From Oricola indica (GTDB lineage: Bacteria > Pseudomonadota > Alphaproteobacteria > Rhizobiales > Rhizobiaceae), in contig NZ_JAINFJ010000003.1 in assembly GCF_019966595.1 (NCBI RefSeq), positions 186,001 to 250,000 of the forward strand: a stretch of 64,000 bases of DNA. The letters run 5' to 3'. A model generated the notes under the pieces. The model was given only the letters and a program-made list of their open reading frames with translations. It was not told where the DNA came from and searched no databases. This document shows, in pieces, positions 18,914 to 29,108 of the stretch (positions are counted from its first letter, which is position 1; every line of letters starts with the position of its first letter). The position numbers were made by a program, and so were the translations under genes.

Positions 18914-20533
18914 CTATTCCGCTGCGGCCAGCCCGGCGTTGCCGCGGTTCTTCATCAGCTTGAAGGTGATCGAGTCCATCAACGCCTCGAACGAAGCGTC
19001 GATGATGTTCTCCGAGACACCGACGGTCCACCAGCGCATGCCGGACGCATCGGCGGATTCTATGAGGACGCGCGTGATGGCCTCGGTGCCGCCGTTAAGG
19101 ATGCGCACCTTGTAGTCGACCAGTTCGAGGTCGGCGATTTCGGCCTGGTATTTGCCAAGGTCCTTGCGCAACGCCATGTCGAGCGCATTGACCGGACCGT
19201 TGGAGCTTTCGGCAACCGACATGCGCTCCTCGCCGTCGATATTCACCTTCACAACCGCCTCGGCGACCGTGATGATCTTGCCGACGGCATTGTGACGCCG
19301 TTCGACGAGAGACCGAAACGAAACGACCTCGAAGAAATCCGGCACTTCGCCCAGCGTGCGCCGCGCCAACAGTTCGAAGCTCGCATCGGCACCTTCATAG
19401 GCATAGCCGACCGCCTCGCGGTCCTTGACGATGGCGATCAACGTATCGAGACGGGGATCGGACTTCGCGACGACGACGCCTCGGCGGTTCAACTCACTGA
19501 CGAAATTGGATTTGCCGCCCTGGTCGGACACCATGATGTGGCGGATATTGCCAACCTTTTCCGGTTCGACATGCTCGTAGGTCGACGGATCCTTGATCAG
19601 CGCGGAGGCGTGGATGCCGGCCTTGGTGGCGAACGCCGTCGACCCAACATAGGGCGCCTGTTGCGCCGGCGAGCGGTTGAGCAGCTCGTCGAACCAGCGC
19701 GACAGGCGCGTCAGGCCTTCCAGTTTCTCCGTCGAGACTCCGATCTCGAAACGCTCCGACCACGCCGGCTTGAGCGCCAGCGTCGCGATCAGCGTGACGA
19801 TATTGGCATTGCCGCAGCGCTCGCCGATGCCGTTCAGCGTGCCCTGGATCTGGCGTACGCCGGCATCGACCGCCGCGAGCGAATTGGCGACAGCCTGTTC
19901 GGTGTCATTATGGGCGTGGATTCCGAGCCGCTCGCCCGGAACGCCTGCGGCAATCACCGTGGCGATGATCTCACGCACCTCGTGCGGCTGGGTGCCGCCA
20001 TTGGTGTCGCACAGCACGATCCAGCGCGCGCCGGCCTCGAAGGCGGCCTTGGCGCAGGATAACGCATAGTCCGGATTGGCCTTGTAACCGTCGAAGAAAT
20101 GCTCGCAATCGACCAGCGCCTCCTTGCCGGCGGCGACAGTCGCCTCGACGGATTGGCGGATGGATTCGAGATTTTCCTCGTTCGTGCAGCCGAGCGCGAC
20201 GCGGACATGCAGGTCCCAGCTTTTCGCCACGTAGCAGACGGCGTCCGACTTGGAGCCGTTGAGCGCGGCGACGCCCGGATCGTTGGAGACAGAGACCCCT
20301 GCCCGCTTGGTCATGCCGAAGGCGACGAACTGCGCCCTTGCCGTGCGCTTGCGCTCGAAAAACGCGGTGTCGGTCGGGTTGGCGCCGGGATAGCCACCTT
20401 CGACATAGTCGAGGCCAAATTCATCCAGCATCTGCGCAATCGCAATCTTGTCGTCGACCGAGAAATCGATGCCGGGCGTCTGCTGCCCGTCACGCAATGT
20501 CGTGTCGAAGAGATAGATGCGTTCGCGTGTCAT
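18914..20533 (-). CDS. cimA: Citramalate synthase
   Basis: Condenses pyruvate with acetyl-CoA to (R)-citramalate, a threonine-independent entry to isoleucine synthesis. The 539-residue protein has the catalytic TIM-barrel motif DTTLRDGQQTPG near the N-terminus, the metal motif HAHNDTEQAV, and a C-terminal LeuA-type regulatory domain (about 400-520), probably for isoleucine feedback. The length and the sequence GIDFSVDDK place it with the long CimA type rather than 2-isopropylmalate synthase. The ATG at 20533 has ACGGGA upstream; a GTG at 20548 is the alternative start. Confidence 0.9.
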   Translation of the reverse strand: MTRERIYLFDTTLRDGQQTPGIDFSVDDKIAIAQMLDEFGLDYVEGGYPGANPTDTAFFERKRTARAQFVAFGMTKRAGVSVSNDPGVAALNGSKSDAVCYVAKSWDLHVRVALGCTNEENLESIRQSVEATVAAGKEALVDCEHFFDGYKANPDYALSCAKAAFEAGARWIVLCDTNGGTQPHEVREIIATVIAAGVPGERLGIHAHNDTEQAVANSLAAVDAGVRQIQGTLNGIGERCGNANIVTLIATLALKPAWSERFEIGVSTEKLEGLTRLSRWFDELLNRSPAQQAPYVGSTAFATKAGIHASALIKDPSTYEHVEPEKVGNIRHIMVSDQGGKSNFVSELNRRGVVVAKSDPRLDTLIAIVKDREAVGYAYEGADASFELLARRTLGEVPDFFEVVSFRSLVERRHNAVGKIITVAEAVVKVNIDGEERMSVAESSNGPVNALDMALRKDLGKYQAEIADLELVDYKVRILNGGTEAITRVLIESADASGMRWWTVGVSENIIDASFEALMDSITFKLMKNRGNAGLAAAE

Positions 20534-20563
20534 GTCTTTTCCCGTCACGGCCTTTCTGGCCCT

Positions 20564-21667
<1,104 letters not shown>

Positions 21668-22051
21668 CTATTCGGGCTTGTGGCACACGGCTTCGATGTT
21701 GTGGCCGTCGGGATCGCGCACGAAGGCGCCGTAATAGTTCTCGTGATAGTAGGGCCGCAGGCCGGGGGCGCCATTGTCGGTTCCGCCCGCGGCCATCGCC
21801 GCGGCATAGAACGCATCGACATCGGCGCGGCTGTCTGCGGTGAAGGCGATGTGGATCGGCGGGGTCTGTTTCTCGCCCTCGTGCAGCCAGAAGACCGGCC
21901 GTTCGCGCCCATAGCCGCCGACCTTGACGCCTCCGGTGAATTCCGGCGGGACCATCATGAGGAACGATGCACCGACGGGCGCCAGCGCCTGGTCATAGAA
22001 TGCCCTCGCCGCCTCGAAGTCGGCAACGCTCAGCCCGATGTGGTCTATCAT
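21668..22051 (-). CDS. VOC (glyoxalase/bleomycin-resistance) family protein
   Basis: A 127-residue single vicinal-oxygen-chelate domain beginning MIDHIGLSVADFEAARAFYD and ending NIEAVCHKPE, the usual betaalphabeta repeats. Metal-binding positions (His4, Glu at the end of the last strand) look intact. The family covers glyoxalases, dioxygenases and antibiotic-binding proteins, and the substrate is not evident. It heads a small group with the membrane peptide and pip. Confidence 0.88.
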   Translation of the reverse strand: MIDHIGLSVADFEAARAFYDQALAPVGASFLMMVPPEFTGGVKVGGYGRERPVFWLHEGEKQTPPIHIAFTADSRADVDAFYAAAMAAGGTDNGAPGLRPYYHENYYGAFVRDPDGHNIEAVCHKPE

Positions 22052-22126
22052 CGCATAATCTCCGTTGATTCATCGGCCCTTATATCGGGTCGGCAACCGC
22101 CTTGCGCCACGCGGCGAAACGTCCCG

Positions 22127-22606
22127 TCAGGCAGGCGGCCAGTCGTCGGTATCGTGATCAGGGTGCTGGTGGTTGCTGTCGCGGATCGCCTTCAGCTCCT
22201 CGCCGGTAAAATCGTTTTCGCTCACTTTCTGGCGCACGCCGGTCCATTCGGCGACGAAGGGCACCCGCGATTCTACCGAGTCTTCCGACACCGGCTTGTA
22301 GCGTGACGGATCGTCGAGGCTGCCGAGCGTTACGAGCATGTGCCCGCTGTCGACAGGATCGAAGAATAGCGGGGTGCCGCAATCCCGGCAGAAGCCGCGC
22401 CGGACGATGTCGGAGGAATGAAACCAGCCGGGGTCTCCGCGCGTGACCATAACGGCCTCGCGCGCCGCGCCCGCCAGCGGCATGAAATAGTTGCCCGCCG
22501 CCTTCTGGCACATGCGGCAATGGCAAAGATGCGGATTGTCGAGTTCCGTCTCGACGCGGTAGCGCACGGCGCCGCATTGGCAGCCGCCGGTGATTTCCTC
22601 AGCCAT
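22127..22606 (-). CDS. GFA/CENP-V-domain protein (first of tandem pair)
   Basis: A 159-residue zinc protein of the glutathione-dependent formaldehyde-activating family. Zinc cysteines occur in [18 protein letters not shown] and GFCRDCGTPL. Most family members have no proven activity; a general role with glutathione adducts is only suggested. The start at 22606 has GGAGG six bases upstream. It overlaps the second GFA gene by 8 bases and ends with a HQHPDHDTDDWPP tail nearly identical to that of its neighbour. Confidence 0.9.
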   Translation of the reverse strand: MAEEITGGCQCGAVRYRVETELDNPHLCHCRMCQKAAGNYFMPLAGAAREAVMVTRGDPGWFHSSDIVRRGFCRDCGTPLFFDPVDSGHMLVTLGSLDDPSRYKPVSEDSVESRVPFVAEWTGVRQKVSENDFTGEELKAIRDSNHQHPDHDTDDWPPA

Positions 22607-23084
22607 GATCATCCTCCGGTGGCCATGTGTCGGTGTCGCGATCCGGGTGCTGGTGGCTTTGCAGCGTCGCAAGGAACCCGGCAGCGTCGGCGTCCTCCAT
22701 CGTGTGACGTTCGGGCAGCGAAGGGATCGCATCGCAGAAGGACAATTTGCCTTCCACCCCATAAGAGACAGTTGGCGGGCAGGCTTCGGGATCGTCGAGC
22801 GCGACCACTGCGAGCGACAAGCCATCCGGTGCGTCATAGGCAAGCGGCGTGCCGCAGGCGGCGCAAAATCCGCGCCGCGCCGCGTTGGAGGATTGAAACC
22901 AGGCCGGTTCGCCGCGCGTCCATTCGACCTCGTTGCCGCGCACCGAAACGAGGATCAATGCGTGGCTGACCGAGGCTTTCTGGCACATGCGGCAATAGCA
23001 CACCGAGGATTCCCCCGGCTTGCCGTGGATGCGAAAACGCACCGCGCCGCACTGGCAGCCGCCCGACAGGGTTTGCGAGGTCAA
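22599..23084 (-). CDS. GFA/CENP-V-domain protein (second of tandem pair)
   Basis: A 161-residue paralogue of the neighbouring GFA protein with the same cysteine pattern ([28 protein letters not shown]) and the tail [13 protein letters not shown]. The core domains differ widely while the tails are close, so the tail is probably under functional constraint. It overlaps cysS by 4 bases and the other GFA gene by 8, so all three are probably co-transcribed. Confidence 0.9.
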   Translation of the reverse strand: MTSQTLSGGCQCGAVRFRIHGKPGESSVCYCRMCQKASVSHALILVSVRGNEVEWTRGEPAWFQSSNAARRGFCAACGTPLAYDAPDGLSLAVVALDDPEACPPTVSYGVEGKLSFCDAIPSLPERHTMEDADAAGFLATLQSHQHPDRDTDTWPPEDDHG

Positions 23085-24502
23085 CGCCTGACTTCCCAGG
23101 TCGTAATACGCTCGCCGGTTTCGGAGTCCTTTCCGTCCTTTAGCTGGATTCCTTCAGACAGGAGTTCATCACGGATGCGGTCGGCCTCGGCCCAGTTCTT
23201 GTCGCGGATGAAGGCGAGACGTTCATCGATGCGCGTCTGGACGGCGTCCATGTCGATATCGCCGGTCGGCGCGGTTTCCGGCAGGCCGAACAAGGACAGC
23301 GCCGCCCGCAAGGGTGCCCCCGACAGCGCGTTCATAGCGCGGAAGGCATCGACCGTGTTCAGGTCGTCGGACAGGCTTTCGATGACAGGGCCAAGATCGC
23401 CGCTGTCGACCGTCTCCCCGGCCCGGCGCCACAAGCGCGCCATGACGGCTTCCGCCTCTTCCAGCCGACGCTGCGAGAAGTCGATAGGCTCGCGGTAGTG
23501 GGTCATCAGCATGGCGAGGCGGAGCACTTCGCCCGGCCATTTGCGGCCGCCGAAATTCTCCGTCGCCATCAGTTCGTGGATGGTGAAGAAGTTGCCCTCG
23601 GACTTGGACATCTTCTTTCCCTCGACCTGCAGGAAGCCGTTGTGCATCCAATAGTTCGCCATGCGGTCATTGCCGTGGGCGCAGCAGGATTGCGCGATCT
23701 CGTTTTCATGGTGCGGAAAGATGAGGTCGAGGCCGCCGCCATGAATGTCGAACACAGGACCGAGATGATGCTCGCTCATCACCGAGCACTCGATGTGCCA
23801 GCCGGGGCGGCCGTGGATGGTGAGATCGCCCTCGGCGGAGGGGAATTTGCCGTCCCAGCCGGGCTCGTTGGCTGCGGATTCTTTCCACAGGACGAAATCG
23901 GCCGGGTTCTTCTTGTGCGCCTCGACGGCGATGCGCGCGCCGGCCTGCTGCTCGTCGAGATTTCGCTTCGACAAGCCGCCATAGGCCGGCATGGAGGCGA
24001 CGTCGAACAGGACTTCCCTGCCCTCGCTTCCCGCCGCGACATAGGCGTGGCCGCCGTAGATCAGCGTGCGGATCATCGCGACCATGCCCTCGATATGCTC
24101 GGTCGCGCGGGGTTGGACCGTCGGCTCTAGGCAGCCGAGCGCGGCGGTGTCTTCCAGATATTGCGCCAGCGTCTTCTCGGTCACCTGCCGGATCGCGGCG
24201 TTGAGGCTCATGCGGCCGGCGTCGATCTCGTCGGAATAATCACGCAGGGCGCGGGCGTTGATCTTGTCGTCGACGTCCGTGATGTTGCGGACATAGGTGA
24301 CATGATCCGCACCGTAGACGTGGCGCAGCAGACGAAAGAGCACGTCGAAGACGATCGCGGGACGCGCATTGCCGATATGAGCGTAGTCGTAGACCGTCGG
24401 GCCGCAGACATACATGCGCACATTCGCGGGATCGATAGGCGTGAACCGCTCCTTTTGGCGCGTCAGCGTGTTGTAAAAGGTCAGGACTGGCGTCTCGGTC
24501 AT
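23081..24502 (-). CDS. cysS: Cysteine-tRNA ligase
   Basis: Charges tRNA-Cys. The 473-residue class I synthetase has the HIGH-type motif (AHIGNARPA), zinc ligands including the Cys in [15 protein letters not shown] and the [11 protein letters not shown] motif, and KMSKS (KKMSKSEGN). The ATG at 24502 gives [12 protein letters not shown], the usual N-terminus; the longer frame to 24568 has no homologous look. No strong Shine-Dalgarno sequence is visible. It is followed by the two GFA genes. Confidence 0.96.
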   Translation of the reverse strand: MTETPVLTFYNTLTRQKERFTPIDPANVRMYVCGPTVYDYAHIGNARPAIVFDVLFRLLRHVYGADHVTYVRNITDVDDKINARALRDYSDEIDAGRMSLNAAIRQVTEKTLAQYLEDTAALGCLEPTVQPRATEHIEGMVAMIRTLIYGGHAYVAAGSEGREVLFDVASMPAYGGLSKRNLDEQQAGARIAVEAHKKNPADFVLWKESAANEPGWDGKFPSAEGDLTIHGRPGWHIECSVMSEHHLGPVFDIHGGGLDLIFPHHENEIAQSCCAHGNDRMANYWMHNGFLQVEGKKMSKSEGNFFTIHELMATENFGGRKWPGEVLRLAMLMTHYREPIDFSQRRLEEAEAVMARLWRRAGETVDSGDLGPVIESLSDDLNTVDAFRAMNALSGAPLRAALSLFGLPETAPTGDIDMDAVQTRIDERLAFIRDKNWAEADRIRDELLSEGIQLKDGKDSETGERITTWEVRR

Positions 24503-24894
24503 TTTGGGTGTGTCCCGGGGTTTCCTGCAATCGCAGAGGTCATTGACAAGGCTTGGACGCAAACGCAACCCGTCCGCCTCGCGATGCGTGACAGGGTGAG
24601 GCCGCCGGTCATCAATCCACGTTCATTTTCGCTTATTAGACATGGCGAAAAAGGAATGCGGGCAGACTACAATAAGTTGCCTTCTCGAAGGCACGGCAAC
24701 GGGTATTCGCCTCGGCATGTCTCCGGCATCCTTTGCGACCGGCCTTCTCCACGCCCGCGGACCAGGGGAACAAGGAAGGTCGGGCCCGTCGCCACCCTCA
24801 CCAGGCAAGTTTCCGCCCACAAAATGTTGCGGTTAAGCAAGGTGCGCGCTTTGGGTGCCTCGCCGACGGCAATCTGCGGGTTCCGCTGAACTGA
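24503..24894. other. Intergenic region between cysS and argO
   Basis: This region of 392 bases carries no gene I can support. It must hold the cysS promoter and the end of the argO transcript. An inverted repeat TTTTCGC, 12 bases, GCGAAAA (24626-24651) is the only clear structure. A 64-codon plus-strand frame at 24642-24836 has no ribosome site and a proline/glycine-rich product without family features, so it is not called. Confidence 0.5.
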
Positions 24895-25509
24895 TCACCT
24901 CAGCAGGGTGATCGCCAGCGCGAACATGACGAGGGCGATGGCGACGTCGAGGACGCGCCATGCCTGCGGACGGGCAAAAAGCGGCTGCAGCAGCCTTGCG
25001 CCGTAACCGAGTGCATAAAACCACACGAAGGAGGCCGAAACCGCACCAATCCCGAAGGCGAGACGCGCAATGCCTTCGAAGCCCGCCGAGATTCCACCGA
25101 CCAGCACGACCGTATCGAGATAGACATGCGGATTGAGGAAGGTGAAGGAAAGACAGGTCGCCACAGCCTTGGCCAGTGACGTACTGCCGCTGCGTTTCGC
25201 GGTCATCGCACCCGGGTTCCAGGCGCGGCGAAGCGCGATCAACCCGTAGACGGTCAGGAAGGCCGCGCCGGCCCATGTCACCAGCCGGATGGCGGTGGCG
25301 CTCGTCGCGATCAGCGTGCCGAAACCACCGACGCCAAGCGCGATCAGGAGCGCATCGGACAGGCTGCATATCAGGCAGAGGACGAAAACATGCTCGCGCA
25401 ACAGCCCCTGGCGCAGGATAAAGGCGTTCTGCGCACCGATGGCGATGATCAGCGACCCGCCGAGCAGGAAGCCGGACAGTCCGGCGGACAGGATCGGCAG
25501 CTGTGTCAT
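24895..25509 (-). CDS. argO: LysE/ArgO-family amino acid exporter
   Basis: A 204-residue membrane protein with six hydrophobic helices, the LysE/ArgO opening (GGSLIIAIGAQNAFILRQG) and the mid-protein motif TFLNPHVYLDTVVLVG typical of lysine/arginine exporters. ArgO types export arginine and lysine; the exact substrate is inferred. It ends a same-strand series after the SRAP gene, 9 bases away. An LysG-type regulator is not present nearby. Confidence 0.88.
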   Translation of the reverse strand: MTQLPILSAGLSGFLLGGSLIIAIGAQNAFILRQGLLREHVFVLCLICSLSDALLIALGVGGFGTLIATSATAIRLVTWAGAAFLTVYGLIALRRAWNPGAMTAKRSGSTSLAKAVATCLSFTFLNPHVYLDTVVLVGGISAGFEGIARLAFGIGAVSASFVWFYALGYGARLLQPLFARPQAWRVLDVAIALVMFALAITLLR

Positions 25510-25518
25510 GGAAAATTC

Positions 25519-26292
25519 TCAGAGAAACGACATCTGGCCGTCATCGGACGACGGCGTGCTATCGCCCGGTTTGTCGCTCTTCGCAACGAATTCCTTGGGC
25601 TCTACGCGGTCCTGAACGTCGGGGCTCGTATTCGCCACCTTGTTGACCTTGTCTGAGACAGGGATCGCTTCGAAGTATCCCAGGGGCGCGGGCTTGATCA
25701 GGTCCGCGACGTGGCGCGGCTCCTGTGTTCGGCAATCGAGCCAGCGTGCGAAATCCTCAGGCATGATCGTGACCGGCATACGGTCGTGAACGAAAGAGAC
25801 GTCGGCATTCGCGGCGGTGGTGATGATCGCCGCCGAGTCCATCTCGCTGCCCTCCGGCGCCATCCAGTTTTCCATCAGGCCGGCAAAGGCGCAAATTCCG
25901 CCGCCGGCGGGGCGCACCCAATAGGCCTGCGACTGGCCCGTGGCCTTGTCACGCTTCCATTCATAGAAACCGGAGGCCGGTATCAGGGCGCGCTTGTGAC
26001 GCATCGCCGTGCGGAAGGAGGCCTTGGTCGCCGCGGTCTCGCCGCGCGCATTGATCAGCAGCGGGAAGTCCTTCGGATCTTTCACCCATGACGGCAACAG
26101 GCCCCAGCGCACGAGATGTGCTTCGCGGTCCGGCCGGTTCGAGCCCGGTTCGAGCGGCGGTCCCGCGGTGACGACGAGGATCGGCTGCGTCGGCGCGATG
26201 TTGTAGCGCGGCGGAAACGCCTCCAGCCCGTCGAGGGCAAAGAAAGCCTCCACCTCCTCGGGTGACTGCAACAGGGAAAAGCGGCCGCACAT
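25519..26292 (-). CDS. SRAP protein (HMCES/YedK type)
   Basis: A 257-residue SOS-response-associated peptidase-like protein. It begins MCGRF, with catalytic Cys2 that forms a thiazolidine link with abasic sites in single-stranded DNA. It has the expected Asn (PRYNIAPTQ), Glu (PASGFYEWKR) and His (VHDRMPVTI) residues. It shields abasic sites during replication. Its start overlaps the stop of the DUF2799-type lipoprotein gene (TGATG). No SOS box was seen close upstream. Confidence 0.93.
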   Translation of the reverse strand: MCGRFSLLQSPEEVEAFFALDGLEAFPPRYNIAPTQPILVVTAGPPLEPGSNRPDREAHLVRWGLLPSWVKDPKDFPLLINARGETAATKASFRTAMRHKRALIPASGFYEWKRDKATGQSQAYWVRPAGGGICAFAGLMENWMAPEGSEMDSAAIITTAANADVSFVHDRMPVTIMPEDFARWLDCRTQEPRHVADLIKPAPLGYFEAIPVSDKVNKVANTSPDVQDRVEPKEFVAKSDKPGDSTPSSDDGQMSFL

Positions 26293-26855
26293 CAGCCGGA
26301 CGTCGCGAGCCGAAGCTTGTACAGGTCGGCTTTCCGCTCGGCGCGGTTCAGACGGTTCTGCGCCCGGAACAGTTCGCTGCGCTTCAACTCGATCTCCACC
26401 TGGGCCGCCTGCCGATCGTCAGGTCCGGCCACGGCCAGCGCCTTAATGGCATCGTCCAGTTCATCCTCGAGGCGCTCGACGTCTTCCTTCGCCCAGTGGA
26501 CGTCCCGCCCGATATCGTAGGCCTCGCGATAGGCAAAGGCGAGGTCGGCGGGACAGGCGCTCGAATACCCCCTGCCCTTCAGGCCGATATCCAGACCGTT
26601 GCGCGGCGTGCAGTGGCGGCGGATACCGTCCTGCCATCCCGCCTGCCAGGCGGTCACGTCGACGGTGATGCCGAACCGGTTGCACGCTTCCTGGTGTCGC
26701 GCGACGTGGGATTGCTGGCGTCCGGCGAAGCCGTCCGTCGCTCCGAGCGTGCGCCAGTCGGAAGACGTGCATTCCTTTTCGTTCAGTGTCTGGCAGGATG
26801 CCAGTGCAAGCGCCCCGACGAATGCCAGGATCAGAAAACTCAGTCTCGCAATCAT
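26292..26855 (-). CDS. DUF2799-type lipoprotein
   Basis: A 187-residue protein with a lipoprotein signal peptide (hydrophobic 4-20, lipobox LAS before Cys21). It has motifs resembling DUF2799: DWRTLGATDGFAGR, W-x-x-G-W-x-x-G (TAWQAGWQDG) and EAYDIGR. The C-terminal third (about 120-180) is charged and probably coiled-coil. The start at 26855 has AAGGGG upstream; the frame to 27143 lies across the NUDIX gene and is rejected. The function is unknown. Confidence 0.8.
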   Translation of the reverse strand: MIARLSFLILAFVGALALASCQTLNEKECTSSDWRTLGATDGFAGRQQSHVARHQEACNRFGITVDVTAWQAGWQDGIRRHCTPRNGLDIGLKGRGYSSACPADLAFAYREAYDIGRDVHWAKEDVERLEDELDDAIKALAVAGPDDRQAAQVEIELKRSELFRAQNRLNRAERKADLYKLRLATSG

Positions 26856-26934
26856 CGTTAGCCCCTTTTCACCCACTGCACCTTGCGCGCCGACGATGCT
26901 ACATACGTGCCCCAGCCGGAGTACGAATTGCAAT

Positions 26935-27363
26935 ATGAACGACACGCAACCCTTGCCACGTATCGCCGTTTCCGTGGCGGCGCGACACCCTGAAACGGGG
27001 AGTTTCCTGCTGGTGCGGCGGGGCCGCCCGCCCGCCAAGGACCTTTGGGCCTTCCCGGGCGGACGCCTCGATTTCGGCGAGACGCTCGCCGACGCGGCGC
27101 TGCGTGAGTTGCGGGAGGAAACCGGCTTGTCGGCGACAGGCATCGTTTTTCACACGCTCTATGAACTGATGAGCGACGGCTCGGACGGCGACACGCCGCA
27201 TCATTACGTTCTTGCCGTCCACCGCGCGACGGCGAGCGGCGAGCCGGTCGCCGCGGACGATGCGGACGATGCCGGCTGGTTCACCGTGCCGGAAATGCAG
27301 GAGATCGACATCACCGCCTCGACACTCGCGGTCGCGCGGGAGATCGACGCGGAGTATGAATAG
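26935..27363 (+). CDS. NUDIX hydrolase
   Basis: A 142-residue single NUDIX domain with the complete box (GGRLDFGETLADAALREL then REETGL, residues about 42-64). Members hydrolyse nucleoside diphosphate derivatives. The substrate is unknown; small proteins of this shape include ADP-ribose pyrophosphatases and MutT-like enzymes. It is divergent from the lipoprotein gene, with 79 bases between them. Confidence 0.92.
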   Translation: MNDTQPLPRIAVSVAARHPETGSFLLVRRGRPPAKDLWAFPGGRLDFGETLADAALRELREETGLSATGIVFHTLYELMSDGSDGDTPHHYVLAVHRATASGEPVAADDADDAGWFTVPEMQEIDITASTLAVAREIDAEYE

Positions 27364-27444
27364 CGTCTTGGCGCAAGCCGGCGATATCGGATAGGAAACA
27401 GGCGGAGCGCGGGCCGTCATCACCCGCGCCGTGGAGCGAGATAC

Positions 27445-27837
27445 GTGTTCACCGCCCGAAAATACATTGGCGCCATCGCGGTCGCCGGAACTCTGTTGTC
27501 GTCAGCGACACTGCCGGCGCGCGGCCAGATTTCGGCGACCGTCCCCTATGACGAAAAGCTGACGCGGCTCGCGGAGGTGCTGGGATCGATCCACTATCTG
27601 CGCAATCTGTGCGGCGAGATTTCCAACGACTGGCGCGACGAGATGCAGGATATGCTCGTTGCCGAAAATCCCGAGCCGTTTCGGCGCGCGCGCCTTATCG
27701 CGAGCTTCAATCGCGGCTACCGGACCTTCGACAGCATATACGTGACTTGCACCGATCAAGCCCTTGCCGCTATCGAACGCTACATGGCCGAGGGGCTCGG
27801 CCTTTCGCGCGAGATCAACAATCGCTACGGCGAATAG
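27445..27837 (+). CDS. TIGR02301 family exported protein
   Basis: A 130-residue protein with a signal peptide (about residues 1-27), followed by the TIGR02301-like core LAEVLGSIHYLRNLCGE and the pair of cysteines Cys57 and Cys102, probably disulfide-bonded in the periplasm. The family is restricted to Alphaproteobacteria and has no known role. It starts with GTG after GGAGCGA. In rhizobia it commonly sits beside a NUDIX gene, as here. Confidence 0.85.
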   Translation: MFTARKYIGAIAVAGTLLSSATLPARGQISATVPYDEKLTRLAEVLGSIHYLRNLCGEISNDWRDEMQDMLVAENPEPFRRARLIASFNRGYRTFDSIYVTCTDQALAAIERYMAEGLGLSREINNRYGE

Positions 27838-27964
27838 CCGAATGTGATCGGCAATTAAGCCCCCATTAACGGTTTTGCCGCTTGCCACTTTTTTTCCTGC
27901 GCCAGTGCCGATATGTTAACGGCTAGTAAATGGGGTGTGCCAAATTGGCGTGGTGTGACAGAGT

Positions 27965-28225
27965 ATGATGGACGTTACGATCAACGAGATGGATGAGATC
28001 ATCGAGCGCGAAAAGAGGATCGCGGCGCTCGAATTCCACAGCGAAGCCTGGGCCGACGGGGCCATGGAAGGCATCGAGCCGTCCATTCTCGCGGATGCGG
28101 CGATCGCGACGGCTCTCGAAGAAACCATCCGCGAACAGGGCGAGGACGCCGCTCTGACCTTGGTCGAATCCTTGCGCGATCGGATCCTTTGCGGAGAATT
28201 CACGCCGAACCGGACGGTGCAGTAG
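27965..28225 (+). CDS. Small acidic conserved-type protein
   Basis: An 86-residue acidic protein, mostly helical, with no signal peptide. The opening (MMDVTINEMDEIIEREKRIA) is amphipathic and the middle is alanine-rich. No family is recognised. Codon use matches the neighbours. A second ATG at 27968 is an equally possible start. It is followed 30 bases later by an exported protein on the same strand, so the two may be co-transcribed. Confidence 0.65.
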   Translation: MMDVTINEMDEIIEREKRIAALEFHSEAWADGAMEGIEPSILADAAIATALEETIREQGEDAALTLVESLRDRILCGEFTPNRTVQ

Positions 28226-28255
28226 ACTTCGTATCGGGCGGCCAACGGGGGCGAC

Positions 28256-28954
28256 ATGGCGGTCTTCGCACAATGTGTTCGCAAACGAACGCGCCGCCTT
28301 GCGCCGCCGGTCATGGCTCTGGCGCTCTTCCTTCCAGCTTTCGCGTTCGCGCAAACCGGCGATCTCGCACCGCCGCCTTCCGACGCCGTTCCACTGCCCG
28401 ACCCCATCATGCGACCGGCGACGCCCGATCCCGATAACCCGCTTGCTCCGCCCGGCGGCTCGCAGGGTGGCGTATTGCAATCGGCAGAACCCATCATCGG
28501 CGGGTCGGTGGAAGATCTTCCCGTCCCTGTGCAGCGCATGCGCAGCCTCATCATGGAGGCGGCGCGCAACGCGGATTTCGAGGCGTTGCGTCCACTGATC
28601 GGAACCGGCCAGAACAGGACGCAACTCTCTTTCGGGGTCGTCGATGGCGATCCGATCGAGTACATCCGCAGCCAGTCCGGCGATCCGGAAGGTTACGAGA
28701 TCCTCGCGATCCTCCATGAGGTATTGGAGGCCGACTACGCGATCTATGACCCCGGCACACCAAACGAGTTTTTTGTCTGGCCCTATTTCATGGCGACTTC
28801 TCTCGAGACGCTGACGCCCGTTCAACGCGTCGAACTTTTCAAGCTCCTGACGGCCGGCGACTACGAGAACATGCGCGAATTCGGCGCATATATATTCTAT
28901 CGCGTCGGTATCACGCCCGACGGCCGCTGGCGCTTCTTCGTGGCGGGCGACTAG
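28256..28954 (+). CDS. Exported protein of unknown function
   Basis: A 232-residue protein with a long signal peptide (hydrophobic about 18-33, cleavage probably after AFAQ) and a proline-rich segment (about 38-70). The globular C-terminal part has no recognised motif (AILHEVLEADYAIYDP, FVWPYFMATSLETLTP). It reads like a periplasmic protein conserved in rhizobia, but I cannot name a family. It is preceded by GGGGGCGAC before the ATG. Confidence 0.75.
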   Translation: MAVFAQCVRKRTRRLAPPVMALALFLPAFAFAQTGDLAPPPSDAVPLPDPIMRPATPDPDNPLAPPGGSQGGVLQSAEPIIGGSVEDLPVPVQRMRSLIMEAARNADFEALRPLIGTGQNRTQLSFGVVDGDPIEYIRSQSGDPEGYEILAILHEVLEADYAIYDPGTPNEFFVWPYFMATSLETLTPVQRVELFKLLTAGDYENMREFGAYIFYRVGITPDGRWRFFVAGD

Positions 28955-29023
28955 GGCGCCCCGCCGCGAACGACCGTCGGCGGCACACCGGACAGGGAGG
29001 CCCTTCGATCCGGGAACAGGAAA

Positions 29024-29056
29024 CCGGTCCGGCGGCCTTGAGCGGCGCCGGGCCGG
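29024..29056. terminator. GC-rich hairpin between convergent genes
   Basis: The 11-bp stem CCGGTCCGGCG / CGCCGGGCCGG (one wobble pair) with an 11-base loop lies between the ends of the convergent genes at 28954 and 29109. There is no U-run. It may serve both directions. Confidence 0.4.
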
Positions 29057-29108
29057 AATGGTGTCATAAACTTAGACCTATTGCCGCGAAACGCATGGCT
29101 GCGCGCCG

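Noticed and set aside
24642-24836. 64-codon plus-strand frame between cysS and argO
   Set aside because: No ribosome site, no recognisable domain, proline-rich end, and it lies in a promoter/terminator region.
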